Shown here piece by piece: positions 1-8,467 of a DNA stretch of 24,206 nt. The DNA is taken from assembly GCA_946886275.1 (NCBI GenBank), contig CAMPIH010000013.1, positions 1 through 24,206 of the forward strand, given 5' to 3'. The translations under genes and the position numbers were made by a program. The notes beneath the pieces are model-generated. The model searched no databases. It saw only the letters and a program-made list of their open reading frames with translations, and was not told where the DNA came from. The stretch comes from an uncultured Sphingosinicella sp. Lineage in GTDB: Bacteria > Pseudomonadota > Alphaproteobacteria > Sphingomonadales > Sphingomonadaceae. How positions within the stretch are numbered: the stretch's first letter is position 1; every line of letters begins with the position of its first letter.

Positions 1-40
1 GAAGAAAACCCCCTCCCGCGAACGGGAGGGGGTTTTCTTC
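1..40. terminator. Rho-independent terminator at the 3' end of secA
   Basis: A perfect inverted repeat pairs bases 1-18 with 23-40 around a four-base loop (UUCG when transcribed from the minus strand). The G/C core is flanked by A-rich and T-rich outer arms, so it can work in both directions. The secA stop codon (39-41) overlaps the outer arm, so transcripts end right at the end of the gene. The window edge hides whatever gene lies on the left and any further U tract. Confidence 0.93.
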
Positions 41-2780
41 AGGCCACGGCTCCGTGGCAATGCTTGTACTTGCGCCCCGACCCGCACGGGCAGGGCGAGT
101 TGCGACTCGCCGGCGGAGGAACCTCGCCGACTTCGCCTGCCCCGACCACCGCAGGCATTTCCGGCTGGGGGATCTGAAGCGGCGGGAGCTTGGAAAGGAT
201 CGCGCCGGTGCCCGCGTCGATGTCGACGGTGTCGTCCTCCCCGGTGAACGGATCGATATGCTGGGTGAGGAAGTCGGGCAGCGGCGGCAGCTCCGGCTCG
301 TCGTTCATCGCGAGCCGGGCGCGGGCGAGAGTGCTCGTCACATCCTCGCGGATCGTCCCGAGCATCCGCTCGAACATGGCGAAGGCCTCATGCTTATATT
401 CGTCGATCGGCTTGCGCTGCGCATAAGCGCGGAGGTGGACGACCTGGCGAAGCGCGTCGAGCATCGAGAGATGCTCCTTCCAGTGATGATCGAGCGACTG
501 GAGAAGGATGCTCTTTTCCACCTGGATCCAGGTTTCCTCGGAGATATCCTTCACCTTCTCCTCGATCTGAGCGTCGGCCAGAGCCTGCAGGCGCTCGACG
601 AACATCTCCGGATCGACTTCCTCTTCCTTCACCCATTCCTCGAACGGAGGATCGAGGTCGAAGACGGCGCGCACCCGCTCCGTGAGCAGCGGGATGTCCC
701 ATTGCTCGGGATAGGAATTGGGCGGAATCGCTTCGCCGACGAGGCTGTTCACCGTCTCGGTGCGCATGTCGGCAACGACGTCGCCGACGGTCGCGGCATC
801 CATGATGTCCGACCTCTGCTCGTAGATCACCTTGCGCTGATCGTTCATGACGTCGTCATATTCGACGACCTGCTTGCGGATGTCGTAGTTGCGCGCCTCG
901 ACCTTCTTCTGGGCGGTCTCGATCGCCTTGGAGATCCAGGGCGAGATGATCGCCTCGCCGTCGGCGAGATTCTTGTTCATCAGCCGCGAGAACATCGTCT
1001 GGGGACCGAAGATCCTGAGCAAATCGTCGTCGAGGCTGAGATAGAAGCGCGACAATCCGGGATCGCCCTGGCGGCCCGACCGGCCGCGAAGCTGGTTGTC
1101 GATCCGGCGGCTTTCATGGCGCTCGGTGGCGAGGACGAAGAGACCGCCGGCGGCAATCACCCTTTCCTTCTCCTCGGCGACCTCGCGGCGGATCTTTTCC
1201 TCCGCCTTGTCGCGCTCGGGGCCAGGCTCCATCGAGGCCAGCTCGTCGGCGATCCGGAAATCGGCATTGCCACCGAGCTGAATGTCGGTGCCCCGGCCCG
1301 CCATGTTGGTGGCGATGGTGACCGCGCCCGAACGGCCCGCCTGAGCGACGATATGCGCCTCGTGCTCGTGATAGCGGGCGTTCAGCACTTCGTGCTTCAC
1401 CTTCTCCTTGTTGAGATAGTCCGACAGGATTTCCGATTTCTCGATCGAGACGGTGCCGACCAGCACCGGCTGGCCGATGTCCGCCTTCTCCTTGATCGCC
1501 TTCACGATCGCGGCGAACTTGTCTTCCTGGTTCTTGTAGAACTCGTCGTCCTCGTCGATCCGGCGAACCGGCAGGTGGGTCGGGATGGTGACGACGTTCA
1601 TCCGGTAAATGTCGTAAAACTCTCCCGCTTCGGTGGCCGCCGTGCCGGTCATGCCGCCGAGCTTCGGGTACATCCGGAAATAGTTCTGGAAGGTGATCGA
1701 GGCGAGCGTCTGGTTCTCCGGCTCGATCGGCACGCCTTCCTTCGCTTCGACCGCCTGGTGAAGCCCCTCGGACCAGCGCCGGCCGTCCATCATCCGTCCG
1801 GTGAACGGATCGATGATGACGACCTTGTCGTCCTTGACGATGTAATCGATGTCCCGCTTGAATGCGACGTTCGCCTTCAACGCCTGGGTCAGGTGGTGGA
1901 CGATCTGGGTGTTCTCGAAGGAATAGAGATTGTTCCCGACGAGAAGCCCCTGCTCCTCGAGCAGGCGCTCCATTCGTTCGGTGCCTTCCTCGGTGAGGAG
2001 GACCCTCTTGTCCTTCTCGTCATATTCATAATCTTCCGGCGACGTATCCTTCACGATCTGGTCGAGAGCGATATACAGCTCGGACTTGTCGTCGGTCGGA
2101 CCGGAGATGATGAGCGGGGTCCGGGCCTCGTCGATCAGGATCGAGTCCACTTCGTCGACGATTCCGAAGTTGAACGGCCGCTGCACCATCTGCTGGCGCT
2201 CATATTTCATGTTGTCGCGCAGATAGTCGAAGCCGAACTCGTTGTTCGTCCCGTAGGTGATGTCGCTATGGTAGGCGAGCCGGCGCTGGAAATCGGGGAT
2301 GTTCGGAACGATCACTCCGACGGTGAGGCCGAGGAAGGTATAGACACGCCCCATCCACTCGGCGTCGCGCCGCGCGAGATAGTCGTTGACGGTGACGACG
2401 TGGACGCCCTTCCCTTCCAGCGCGTTCAGATAGACGGCCAGCGTCGCGACGAGCGTCTTGCCCTCGCCGGTCCGCATCTCGGCGATCTCGCCGCGGTGGA
2501 GGACGATTCCGCCGATCAGCTGAACGTCGTAATGGCGCTGGCCGAGGACCCGCATCGCCGCCTCGCGAACGGTCGCGAACGCCTCAGGCAGCAGATCGTC
2601 CAGGCCGGCGCCGTTTTCGAGCCGACCCTTGAAGATCGCGGTCTGGTTGCGGAGCTCGTCGTCGCTCATCGCCGAAATGGTCGGCTCGAGAGCGTTTACC
2701 TGGTCGACGATCTTGCGAAGCGAGCGAACGTAGCGGTCGTTGGACGACCCGAAAATGGATTTTGCAAATCCGCCGAACAT
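39..2780 (-). CDS. secA: Protein translocase ATPase SecA
   Basis: SecA is the motor ATPase that drives unfolded preproteins through SecYEG at the inner membrane. The product is 913 aa. Visible features are Walker A MRTGEGKT at residues 102-109, the [16 protein letters not shown] block, the NMAGRGTDI and RGRSGRQGD helicase motifs, and a C-terminal zinc-binding tail with CPCGSG and a CH pair, which in the family contacts SecB and lipids. I chose the ATG at 2780 over the upstream ATG at 2807. It has an AGGA ribosome binding site at 2788-2791, the protein then begins [16 protein letters not shown] as SecA proteins of this class do, and the Walker lysine falls at position 108 as in E. coli SecA. 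It appears monocistronic and ends in the terminator at 1-40. Full length, no defects seen. Confidence 0.98.
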   Translation of the reverse strand: MFGGFAKSIFGSSNDRYVRSLRKIVDQVNALEPTISAMSDDELRNQTAIFKGRLENGAGLDDLLPEAFATVREAAMRVLGQRHYDVQLIGGIVLHRGEIAEMRTGEGKTLVATLAVYLNALEGKGVHVVTVNDYLARRDAEWMGRVYTFLGLTVGVIVPNIPDFQRRLAYHSDITYGTNNEFGFDYLRDNMKYERQQMVQRPFNFGIVDEVDSILIDEARTPLIISGPTDDKSELYIALDQIVKDTSPEDYEYDEKDKRVLLTEEGTERMERLLEEQGLLVGNNLYSFENTQIVHHLTQALKANVAFKRDIDYIVKDDKVVIIDPFTGRMMDGRRWSEGLHQAVEAKEGVPIEPENQTLASITFQNYFRMYPKLGGMTGTAATEAGEFYDIYRMNVVTIPTHLPVRRIDEDDEFYKNQEDKFAAIVKAIKEKADIGQPVLVGTVSIEKSEILSDYLNKEKVKHEVLNARYHEHEAHIVAQAGRSGAVTIATNMAGRGTDIQLGGNADFRIADELASMEPGPERDKAEEKIRREVAEEKERVIAAGGLFVLATERHESRRIDNQLRGRSGRQGDPGLSRFYLSLDDDLLRIFGPQTMFSRLMNKNLADGEAIISPWISKAIETAQKKVEARNYDIRKQVVEYDDVMNDQRKVIYEQRSDIMDAATVGDVVADMRTETVNSLVGEAIPPNSYPEQWDIPLLTERVRAVFDLDPPFEEWVKEEEVDPEMFVERLQALADAQIEEKVKDISEETWIQVEKSILLQSLDHHWKEHLSMLDALRQVVHLRAYAQRKPIDEYKHEAFAMFERMLGTIREDVTSTLARARLAMNDEPELPPLPDFLTQHIDPFTGEDDTVDIDAGTGAILSKLPPLQIPQPEMPAVVGAGEVGEVPPPASRNSPCPCGSGRKYKHCHGAVA

Positions 2781-2868
2781 GGTGATTTCCTGATCATGAA
2801 GAGACATTGCCGGCGAGGAGCCGGGACTGAGACAAGAGTCGAGCGAAGCCCGAAACGGGCTGGCGCCC

Positions 2869-3132
2869 TCACTCGATCAGGCGGTCGGTCTCCAGAGGTG
2901 CGCGAAGCATCGGCGGATCGGCGACAGCGGGATGGGAATCGCCCGACCTGTCGGGACCCGAGGCCGCAGCCGGCCGTGCGATGGCGGGAGCGACGGCGGC
3001 GACCACCGATTCCGCGACGGCGACCGCCTCGACCGCCGCTTCGTGCCGCGCCGGAGTCTCCGGCCCACGCGTGCCGGTGAACGCGCCGGTGGCGGCGTTC
3101 AGCAAGGCGGACAGGATCAACAGCCATTCCAT
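2869..3132 (-). CDS. Possible small membrane-anchored hypothetical protein (87 aa)
   Basis: This ORF reads [20 protein letters not shown] at its N terminus, a hydrophobic stretch that could be a signal anchor. A long Ala/Val/Pro-rich, low-complexity tail follows and ends in ETDRLIE. It lies upstream of secA on the same strand and fills most of the 449-base gap between secA and the GFA-family gene. The ATG at 3132 is preferred because the hydrophobic segment starts there; longer in-frame starts up to 3243 would overlap the neighbouring gene. I see no good Shine-Dalgarno sequence. Two other minus-strand frames are also open here, which is common in this GC-rich DNA, so reality is uncertain. Function unknown. 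A six-base-pair hairpin (2847-2861) without a U tract lies between it and secA. Confidence 0.45.
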   Translation of the reverse strand: MEWLLILSALLNAATGAFTGTRGPETPARHEAAVEAVAVAESVVAAVAPAIARPAAASGPDRSGDSHPAVADPPMLRAPLETDRLIE

Positions 3133-3229
3133 CGACGTGCGACATAGTGACGCCGATGGCCGACGTCCATGGGTGTAGGTCGCCAGGGCAGATTGAGGCG
3201 CAGGACTTTCCCGGCTAGCGCACGGCTCC

Positions 3230-3682
3230 ATGAGCGAAACCATAGAAGGCGGCTGCGCCTGCGGCGCCGTCCGCTACGCGCTTTCGAGCGAGCCCGTGGA
3301 TTGCGGCTGGTGCCATTGCCGGATCTGCCAACGAGTCTCCGGCGCGCCGGCGATGGTGTTCGCGACCGTTCCGATCGACCATTTCCGCTTCATCAGGGGC
3401 GACTCGGAGGTCGGGCAGTTCCGTTCTTCGAGTTTCGGCTGCCGGCAATATTGCAAAGGCTGCGGAACTCCGCTGACCATGCAGGTCGATCACCAGCCCG
3501 ACACCATCGATCTCGCCGTGACGACGCTCGATGACCCGGAACGCGTGGTGCCCGGCTTCCACATCTTCCATGAGAGCAGGATCGGCTGGTTTGACGTCGC
3601 CGACTCGCTCCCGAGGTACGACCGGTTCAGGCCCGATACGCGAGGGCTCGATGGGACCGATCCGCCGGATCGGGCCGAGTGA
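3230..3682 (+). CDS. GFA/CENP-V family zinc-binding protein
   Basis: This 150-aa protein has the glutathione-dependent formaldehyde-activating enzyme (GFA) fold signature: GGCACGAVRY with Cys9 and Cys11, CHCRICQRVSG with Cys28, Cys30 and Cys33, and FGCRQYCKGCGTPL with Cys71, Cys75 and Cys78. In the family these cysteines bind two zinc ions. True Gfa condenses formaldehyde with glutathione, but most family members have no proven substrate and no formaldehyde dehydrogenase gene is nearby, so I do not assign that reaction. The start is placed by the family's N terminus; the ribosome binding site is weak. It is transcribed divergently from the putative small ORF at 2869-3132 and converges on trxA across a 57-base gap. 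Likely cytoplasmic. Confidence 0.85.
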   Translation: MSETIEGGCACGAVRYALSSEPVDCGWCHCRICQRVSGAPAMVFATVPIDHFRFIRGDSEVGQFRSSSFGCRQYCKGCGTPLTMQVDHQPDTIDLAVTTLDDPERVVPGFHIFHESRIGWFDVADSLPRYDRFRPDTRGLDGTDPPDRAE

Positions 3683-3739
3683 GGCGAGCGGGATCGCTTC
3701 AGGAAATCCGTCGCTGACCCGCCGCCCAGTGGTGCGAAG

Positions 3740-4060
3740 CTAGAGAGCGCCCTCGAGCCAGCCCTGGATTCGGCTCTTCGGCTCGGCGCCGATCTTGGTC
3801 GCGGCCGGCTGGCCGTCCTTGAACAGGATCATCGTCGGAATGCCGCGCACGCCATATTTCGCCGGCGCGTCCGGATTCTCGTCGATATTGAGCTTGGCGA
3901 TGGTGACCCGGTCGCCCAATTCGCTGCTGAGTTCCTCGAGCGCGGGGGCGATCATCCGGCACGGGCCGCACCACTCCGCCCAGAAATCGACCAGCACCGG
4001 CTTGTCGGCGCTGAGAACGTCCTGCTGGAACGAGGAATCGGTGACGGTTTTGGTGGCCAT
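3740..4060 (-). CDS. trxA: Thioredoxin 1
   Basis: A 106-aa, single-domain cytoplasmic thioredoxin that reduces protein disulfides and is recharged by thioredoxin reductase. The active site is WCGPC with Cys31 and Cys34. The conserved buried Asp25 and the cis-proline in GIPT (Pro75) are present, and the length is normal. The ATG at 4060 follows an AGGAG ribosome binding site six bases upstream. The same frame stays open upstream to 4348, but that part overlaps addA and is not thioredoxin-like. The gene sits 46 bases downstream of addA on the same strand, the usual end position of this gene string in alphaproteobacteria, so it may be cotranscribed with addA as well as having its own promoter. 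Confidence 0.97.
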   Translation of the reverse strand: MATKTVTDSSFQQDVLSADKPVLVDFWAEWCGPCRMIAPALEELSSELGDRVTIAKLNIDENPDAPAKYGVRGIPTMILFKDGQPAATKIGAEPKSRIQGWLEGAL

Positions 4061-4106
4061 GACAATCTCCTGAAGGTGTCGCCGCCATGTAGTGAGCCAG
4101 GCGCGC

Positions 4107-7100
4107 CTACTCAATAAGCGCCGGGCTCGCTCCCGGATCATGGCTGTCGAGCAGATCGGACGGCAGCAGATGAAGTGCCGGACCGCTCGTATAGAGAAGG
4201 GCGGCTTCGACCGGCCGGTCGGGGAAGATGGTTCGAAGCGCGGCGCGATAGGCCGCCATCTGGCGCAGATGGGCGAGCGGCACTTCGGAAGCGGAGGCCG
4301 GCACCTTTCGGCCGGTCTTGAAGTCGGCAACGAGAATAAGATCGTCATCGATCACCAACCGGTCGACGGTGCCGGCGACCACCACGCCCTCCCCAACGAC
4401 CGCGGCGATCGGCGCTTCGGCCAGTGTTTCCGGCGCGAAAAGAGTCGCGAATCGGGGATCATCGGTGATCCGCAGCGCGTCGTCGGCGACGTCCGATCGA
4501 AAATCGCGCTCCTCCCCGGCTGCGGACCGTTCGAGCCAGAGCATCGCGCTTTCCCGCCTCTGCTCCGCCGCCACCGAAGGGAGCCGCTCGAACAGGTGGT
4601 GGAGAAGCTTGCCGCGGAGCGACGCCAGGCGGAGCTCCGGACCCGGTGGCGGATAGGCGATGTCGTCCTCGCCGATCGCCGACGGGGCCAACGGGCGCGG
4701 CGGGCGCGCCTCGACGGGGGCCGGCCGGTGAAGCCATGCCGGCGCGCTGGCGGGCCGATCCGGCGCCCGGTCCTTCGCGCTCGCCGGGACCTCTCGCGGT
4801 CCGAAGCGAAGCTCGCGGCCCCACATCGGCTCTTCCGACCATGTTGCGCCCAGAGCGGCCAGCGAAGCTTCCACGGCCCGGTGCCAGCTTGCTTCGGGCG
4901 CGATCCCGCGGTCCCGGGACCCGAGCGAGCCACCGAGATAGAGCCGCTCCTCGGCTCGGGTGAGCGCAACGTAAAGCAGCCGCCAATGCTCCTCCCGGTC
5001 GAGCCGGTCCTGTCTCTCGACGCGCGACCTGAGCGGCTCGCAAAGCTCGGACTTCTTCGGCCTGAAGAGCGGGATAGGCGGACCGTCATCGAATTGAAGG
5101 CTCGTCATCCTCGAATTGGGTCCGAGCCGGTCCGGATCGGAACAGGCGTCGGCGACGATGAGCAGTGGCGCCTGGAGGCCTTTCGAGCCGTGCACCGTCA
5201 TCACCCGGACCGCGTCGAGCGGCGCCGACGGATCGCGGACGATTTCGACGTCGCCGCGAGCGAACCAGTCGAGAAATCCCTGGAGCGAGCTCGTCCCGGC
5301 GGTTTCGAATTGAAGCGCCGAGGAAAGCAGCTCCTCGATCGGATCGCGCGCTTCGGGGCCGAGTCGCTCGAGCAGCTTCCGGCGGCCCTCGAAACGGCCT
5401 GACAGAAGAGTTTCGAAGAAACCGTGCGGGGTCGTGAAATCGGCTATTGCGAGAATGGCATGAAGGCTTTCGAGAGTCGCCGGGTCGACGCCCTCGCGAA
5501 GGCGAAGCTGCGGCCACAGCGGGCCCTGGCGCTTCTTCGCGACCTCGTACAGCTGCTCCTGGCTCCATCCGAACAGGGGCGAGACGAGAAGTCCCGACAG
5601 GTTGAGGTCGTCGAGCGGCTGGACCGCGAAACGGGCGGCGGCAAGCAGGTCCTGGACCGCGAGCGGTGCGGAGAGAAGCAATCGGTCGACGCCCGCCACC
5701 GGCACGCCTTCCGAATGAAGCCGGGCCACGAGCAACGATGCCAGGTCGCCGCGCCGGCGAACCAGGACGAGAATGTCCTCGGGACGGAGCGCGCGCTTTC
5801 GCGATTCGAGCCAGAACGGGTTCCTGAGCCAGGCGCCGATCTGCCGAGCGAGCTTGCCGGCATAGGTGCGCGTGGCCTCGCTGACCCAACCTTCCTCGCC
5901 ATTTTCCTCCTCGTCGTCGCCGTCCGAATGAGGGGCCCACAAGGTGACCGAGCCGATCCGGTCGGTGAAGTGGCTCTCGTGCCTGTTCGGCGGGCGCGGA
6001 AGGCCGAGCGACTGGTGGCCCAGATCCTCGATCAGGCGGTCGACCAGCGCCAGGATCTGGGGCGAGGAGCGAAAGCTTCGGTCGACCGAGAGGTCCAGGA
6101 ATTCCTCTCCCATCCCCTGCGCTTCGCGAGCGAACCAGGCCCTGGCGACGTCGAAGCTTTCGGGGTCGGTCCCCTGGAAGCCGAAGATGGCCTGCTTGTA
6201 GTCGCCGACGGTGAAGACCGTACGGTGGCGCTCCGATGCGCCTTCGCCCGCGAAATATTCCAGCGCCAACGCCCTGACGATGTTCCATTGCCGGCTGTTG
6301 GTGTCCTGCGCCTCGTCGACGAGGATGTGATCGGTGCGCTGGTCGAGCTTGTAGCGGACCCAGTCGCCCATCCCCGGGGTGACGAGCAGGCGCTCCGCCC
6401 AGCGGATCAGATCGTCGAAGTCGACGGCGCCGGTGGCCCTCTTCGCCTCGCCATAAGCGGCGGCGAAGGCCTGGCCCGCGCGGAGGCCGGCGGAATAAGC
6501 GGACACCAGGATCGCTCGGTTGCGCATCGACAGGAGACGATGGCAGCATTCGAACGCGGCCTGAGCCAATATTGGGTAGCTGGAATCCTGAGGCGCCTGT
6601 CCCCTGGCGAAACTGCGAGCCTCGCCATCGCCTTTGGCCCAGACCGTGTGAAGCCGTTCGAGCAGCCTCGCGCGTTCATCCGGAGCGGCGGCCAGCCATT
6701 GCTCGCAGAGGGTGGCGCGCTCGAGCCCGTTCTTCGTGCCCCACCGCTTGTTCAGGAGCCCGATCTCGCCAAGGCCGGCAATATCGAACAGATCGTCACA
6801 GCATTGCTTCGCGATCGCTTCGTCAATGTCTCCGAGCGGCAGATCGAAGGCGAGCCTCAACCGCGCCTCGATTCCCTGCGCGGGCCCAAGCGCCGCCATC
6901 GCCTCCGGGGCGCGGGCGCACGCCATCAGCACATTCTCCGCACCTCCCTCACCGAGACGGAGGCTCAAGGCCTGGATGTCGCGGACAAGGGCGTCGTGTC
7001 CGTCGCGTTCCGCCCGGACGAGCAGTTCGGCAAGTGTCGACCGCGCGAGCAATTTCTCCTCGCGGCCGTCGAGCGGCCGAAACCCCGGGGTCAGCCCGGC

Positions 7101-7523
7101 CTCGGCGGGGAAGGCCGCAAGAAGGCTTTGGGCGAAAGCGTGGATGGTCTGGATCCGAAGGCCGCCGCCAGGGGCGTCGAGAACGCGGGCGAAGAGCCGC
7201 CGCGCCTGTTCGCGCGTGTCCGGCCCCTCATCCTCGCCAAGCGCGGCCAGCTCGGCGCCGAGATCGCTGTCCTTCGCTCTTACCCAATGCGCCAGCCTGG
7301 CGTGGATTCGACCCGCCATCTCGGCCGCCCCCGCCTTGGTGAAGGTAAGGCACAGGATGGACGAGGGATCGACCCCTGCCAGCAGAAGGCGAAGCACTCG
7401 AGCGCTGAGCACGTGAGTCTTGCCGGTGCCCGCCGATGCCGACAAGGCGGCATGATGAAGCGGCGAGGATGCGCGCAGCTGATCGCCCTCGAGCCGCGCC
7501 AGCGGCTTCAGTCGATTGGTCAA
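4107..7523 (-). CDS. addA: Double-strand break repair helicase-nuclease AddA
   Basis: AddA is the UvrD-type helicase and nuclease subunit of AddAB, which resects double-strand breaks for RecA loading (the RecBCD equivalent). The 1138-aa product has Walker A ASAGTGKT at residues 29-36, LTFTKAGAAEM (motif Ia), Walker B DEAQDT at 403-408, a VMTVHGSKGLQ helicase motif, YVALTRAEERLY, and a C-terminal PD-(D/E)XK nuclease with GTVDRL, ADFKTG (Asp1067, Lys1069) and a downstream QxxxY. Length is typical and all motifs look intact. The start is a TTG at 7523 with a G-rich stretch (GGGGGA) just upstream; no ATG or GTG fits better. In related genomes addB normally lies directly upstream; here the partner is 8.4 kb away (15908-18844) and a 26-codon ORF precedes addA instead. 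Confidence 0.95.
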   Translation of the reverse strand: MTNRLKPLARLEGDQLRASSPLHHAALSASAGTGKTHVLSARVLRLLLAGVDPSSILCLTFTKAGAAEMAGRIHARLAHWVRAKDSDLGAELAALGEDEGPDTREQARRLFARVLDAPGGGLRIQTIHAFAQSLLAAFPAEAGLTPGFRPLDGREEKLLARSTLAELLVRAERDGHDALVRDIQALSLRLGEGGAENVLMACARAPEAMAALGPAQGIEARLRLAFDLPLGDIDEAIAKQCCDDLFDIAGLGEIGLLNKRWGTKNGLERATLCEQWLAAAPDERARLLERLHTVWAKGDGEARSFARGQAPQDSSYPILAQAAFECCHRLLSMRNRAILVSAYSAGLRAGQAFAAAYGEAKRATGAVDFDDLIRWAERLLVTPGMGDWVRYKLDQRTDHILVDEAQDTNSRQWNIVRALALEYFAGEGASERHRTVFTVGDYKQAIFGFQGTDPESFDVARAWFAREAQGMGEEFLDLSVDRSFRSSPQILALVDRLIEDLGHQSLGLPRPPNRHESHFTDRIGSVTLWAPHSDGDDEEENGEEGWVSEATRTYAGKLARQIGAWLRNPFWLESRKRALRPEDILVLVRRRGDLASLLVARLHSEGVPVAGVDRLLLSAPLAVQDLLAAARFAVQPLDDLNLSGLLVSPLFGWSQEQLYEVAKKRQGPLWPQLRLREGVDPATLESLHAILAIADFTTPHGFFETLLSGRFEGRRKLLERLGPEARDPIEELLSSALQFETAGTSSLQGFLDWFARGDVEIVRDPSAPLDAVRVMTVHGSKGLQAPLLIVADACSDPDRLGPNSRMTSLQFDDGPPIPLFRPKKSELCEPLRSRVERQDRLDREEHWRLLYVALTRAEERLYLGGSLGSRDRGIAPEASWHRAVEASLAALGATWSEEPMWGRELRFGPREVPASAKDRAPDRPASAPAWLHRPAPVEARPPRPLAPSAIGEDDIAYPPPGPELRLASLRGKLLHHLFERLPSVAAEQRRESAMLWLERSAAGEERDFRSDVADDALRITDDPRFATLFAPETLAEAPIAAVVGEGVVVAGTVDRLVIDDDLILVADFKTGRKVPASASEVPLAHLRQMAAYRAALRTIFPDRPVEAALLYTSGPALHLLPSDLLDSHDPGASPALIE

Positions 7524-7616
7524 GGCGATTCCCCCGGCATCGGCCTCATCATGGCCAAGGCGGGGTCCGGCGCCAAGCTCGATCGGCCCCGGCGGTAGCC
7601 GATCGATGAAAACAAA

Positions 7617-7697
7617 CTAGAAAATGATCGCCCCGGCGACGAAAGCGGCGGCGGCGATCATCCAGTCGCGCGGCTGCATGTTCCTGAAGAAGTCCAT
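7617..7697 (-). CDS. Very small predicted membrane protein (26 aa)
   Basis: Too short for most gene finders, but well formed. An AGGAG ribosome binding site about seven bases upstream leads to ATG at 7697, followed by 26 codons and TAG. The protein starts MDFFRNMQPRDW, amphipathic and charged, and continues with a run of about 14 Ala/Val/Ile/Gly/Phe residues ending in GAIIF. That is the pattern of a single short membrane helix with the N terminus inside. It lies on the same strand as addA, 93 bases upstream of it, in an unusually A/T-rich island that also holds an 18-bp dyad (7721-7738). Function unknown. The good Shine-Dalgarno and coding-like composition argue that it is real; conservation in relatives would settle it. 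Confidence 0.6.
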   Translation of the reverse strand: MDFFRNMQPRDWMIAAAAFVAGAIIF

Positions 7698-7720
7698 TTC
7701 CAGTCTCCTGCCGTCGTTGT

Positions 7721-7738
7721 GTATTAGTCACATAATAC
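7721..7738. promoter_or_regulatory. 18-bp dyad, candidate operator or promoter of the 26-aa ORF
   Basis: GTATTA and TAATAC form a perfect six-base inverted repeat around GTCACA. It lies 24 bases upstream of the small ORF start at 7697, in an A/T-rich patch that stands out from the GC-rich surroundings. The same bases contain TATTAT, which could serve as a -10 hexamer for minus-strand transcription. It also lies 44 bases past the ogt stop. Binding by a dimeric regulator is inference. Confidence 0.4.
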
Positions 7739-7781
7739 GGATGGGCCGAACTTCAAGCGGCGGACCTGCCCTGAACGCGAC

Positions 7782-8336
7782 TTATCCATCACGAGGCGCG
7801 AAGAGCGGCATGGCTTCGGCTGCAAGGGCGCCCTCGATCTCCAGCAGTTTCAGCTTGGTGGCGGCTCCTCCGGATGCCGAGAAACCGCCCGTTCGCCCTC
7901 CCGCGGCGGTAATTCGATGACAGGGGATGACGATCGGCCAGGGATTGCGGCCGAGAGCCTGACCGACGGCCCGAGCCTTGCCGGGATCGCCGAGGCGCTC
8001 CGCGAGCGTTCCGTAGGTGATGGTGCTGCCGACCGGAATGTCGCGCGTCGCCCGATAGACGCTCTGTTCCCAATTCCCGACCGACTTCAGGTCGATCGGG
8101 ATCGAGCCAAGGTCGATAGTGATGGAACCGGCGAGAAAGGCGGCCACGGAATCGATCGCTTGCTGAACCCAGATCGGTGGGTCCGCCTGCTCCAGATCGG
8201 GGAAGCGCCGCTTCAGCCGACTCAGGGCCCGGGCCTCGTCCGGCTCCGGAAGCTGCATGCCGCTCAGGCCTGCGCTGGACCAGGCGATGCCGCAGCGACC
8301 GATGCCGGTATCGAACAAGGAGAACCCCGATTCCAT
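7782..8336 (-). CDS. ogt: Methylated-DNA--protein-cysteine methyltransferase
   Basis: This suicide repair protein moves the alkyl group from O6-alkylguanine or O4-alkylthymine in DNA to its own cysteine. The 184-aa product has the active-site motif IPCHRI with Cys139, preceded by VGQALGRNPWPI (the helix-turn-helix arginine-finger region) and YGTLAERLG, and followed by GGFSASGGAATKLKLLEIEG, all typical of the C-terminal MGMT domain. The N-terminal domain (about residues 1-85) is the usual variable part. No Ada methyl-phosphotriester or AraC domain is fused. ATG at 8336. A 15-base inverted repeat lies immediately upstream, and the gene is divergent from the hybrid kinase. Downstream on the same strand is the 26-aa ORF. 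Confidence 0.95.
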   Translation of the reverse strand: MESGFSLFDTGIGRCGIAWSSAGLSGMQLPEPDEARALSRLKRRFPDLEQADPPIWVQQAIDSVAAFLAGSITIDLGSIPIDLKSVGNWEQSVYRATRDIPVGSTITYGTLAERLGDPGKARAVGQALGRNPWPIVIPCHRITAAGGRTGGFSASGGAATKLKLLEIEGALAAEAMPLFAPRDG

Positions 8337-8338
8337 CC

Positions 8339-8353
8339 GAGGATATTATCCTC
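8339..8353. promoter_or_regulatory. 15-base inverted repeat directly upstream of ogt
   Basis: GAGGATA and TATCCTC pair perfectly around a single central base, ending two bases before the ogt ATG. The site contains a GATAAT/TAATAT-like minus-strand -10 box, so transcripts could be nearly leaderless, or the GAGG arm could act as a ribosome binding site hidden by its partner arm. It may be a repressor site or an mRNA hairpin; the sequence alone does not decide. Confidence 0.35.
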
Positions 8354-8449
8354 TTTGGCCCGTCAGCCCATCCCCTGCCGGCACAGGTGAGTCCAAACAG
8401 GTTGCGAATGCTCGGTTCGATGCCTAAGCGGCTGAGTCAAGGAGCCATT

Positions 8450-8467
8450 ATGGTGTGCAGCTACTGA
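8450..8467 (+). CDS. Possible five-residue leader peptide before the hybrid kinase
   Basis: An AAGGAG ribosome binding site (8439-8444) is followed five bases later by ATG at 8450, encoding MVCSY and a TGA at 8465-8467. The stop directly abuts the ATG of the kinase gene at 8468, in the same frame. The best ribosome binding site therefore serves the mini-ORF, while the kinase ATG is 23 bases from it. The kinase may be translated by termination and reinitiation. Alternatives are a chance stop in a longer N terminus or a sequence error. Confidence 0.3.
   Translation: MVCSY

Noticed and set aside
54..3080. A 1008-codon open frame on the plus strand opposite secA
   Set aside because: It is exactly antisense to a perfect secA and its product is rich in Arg/Asp/Leu/His with no domain; GC-rich codon use keeps this frame open.
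3657..3673. CCGATCC/GGATCGG hairpin near the end of the GFA gene as a terminator
   Set aside because: It lies within the coding region and has no U tract on either strand.
5424..7598. A 724-codon plus-strand frame opposite addA, with a similar one at 4092-5402
   Set aside because: Antisense to addA, which has all its helicase and nuclease motifs; the products are low-complexity and unrecognised.
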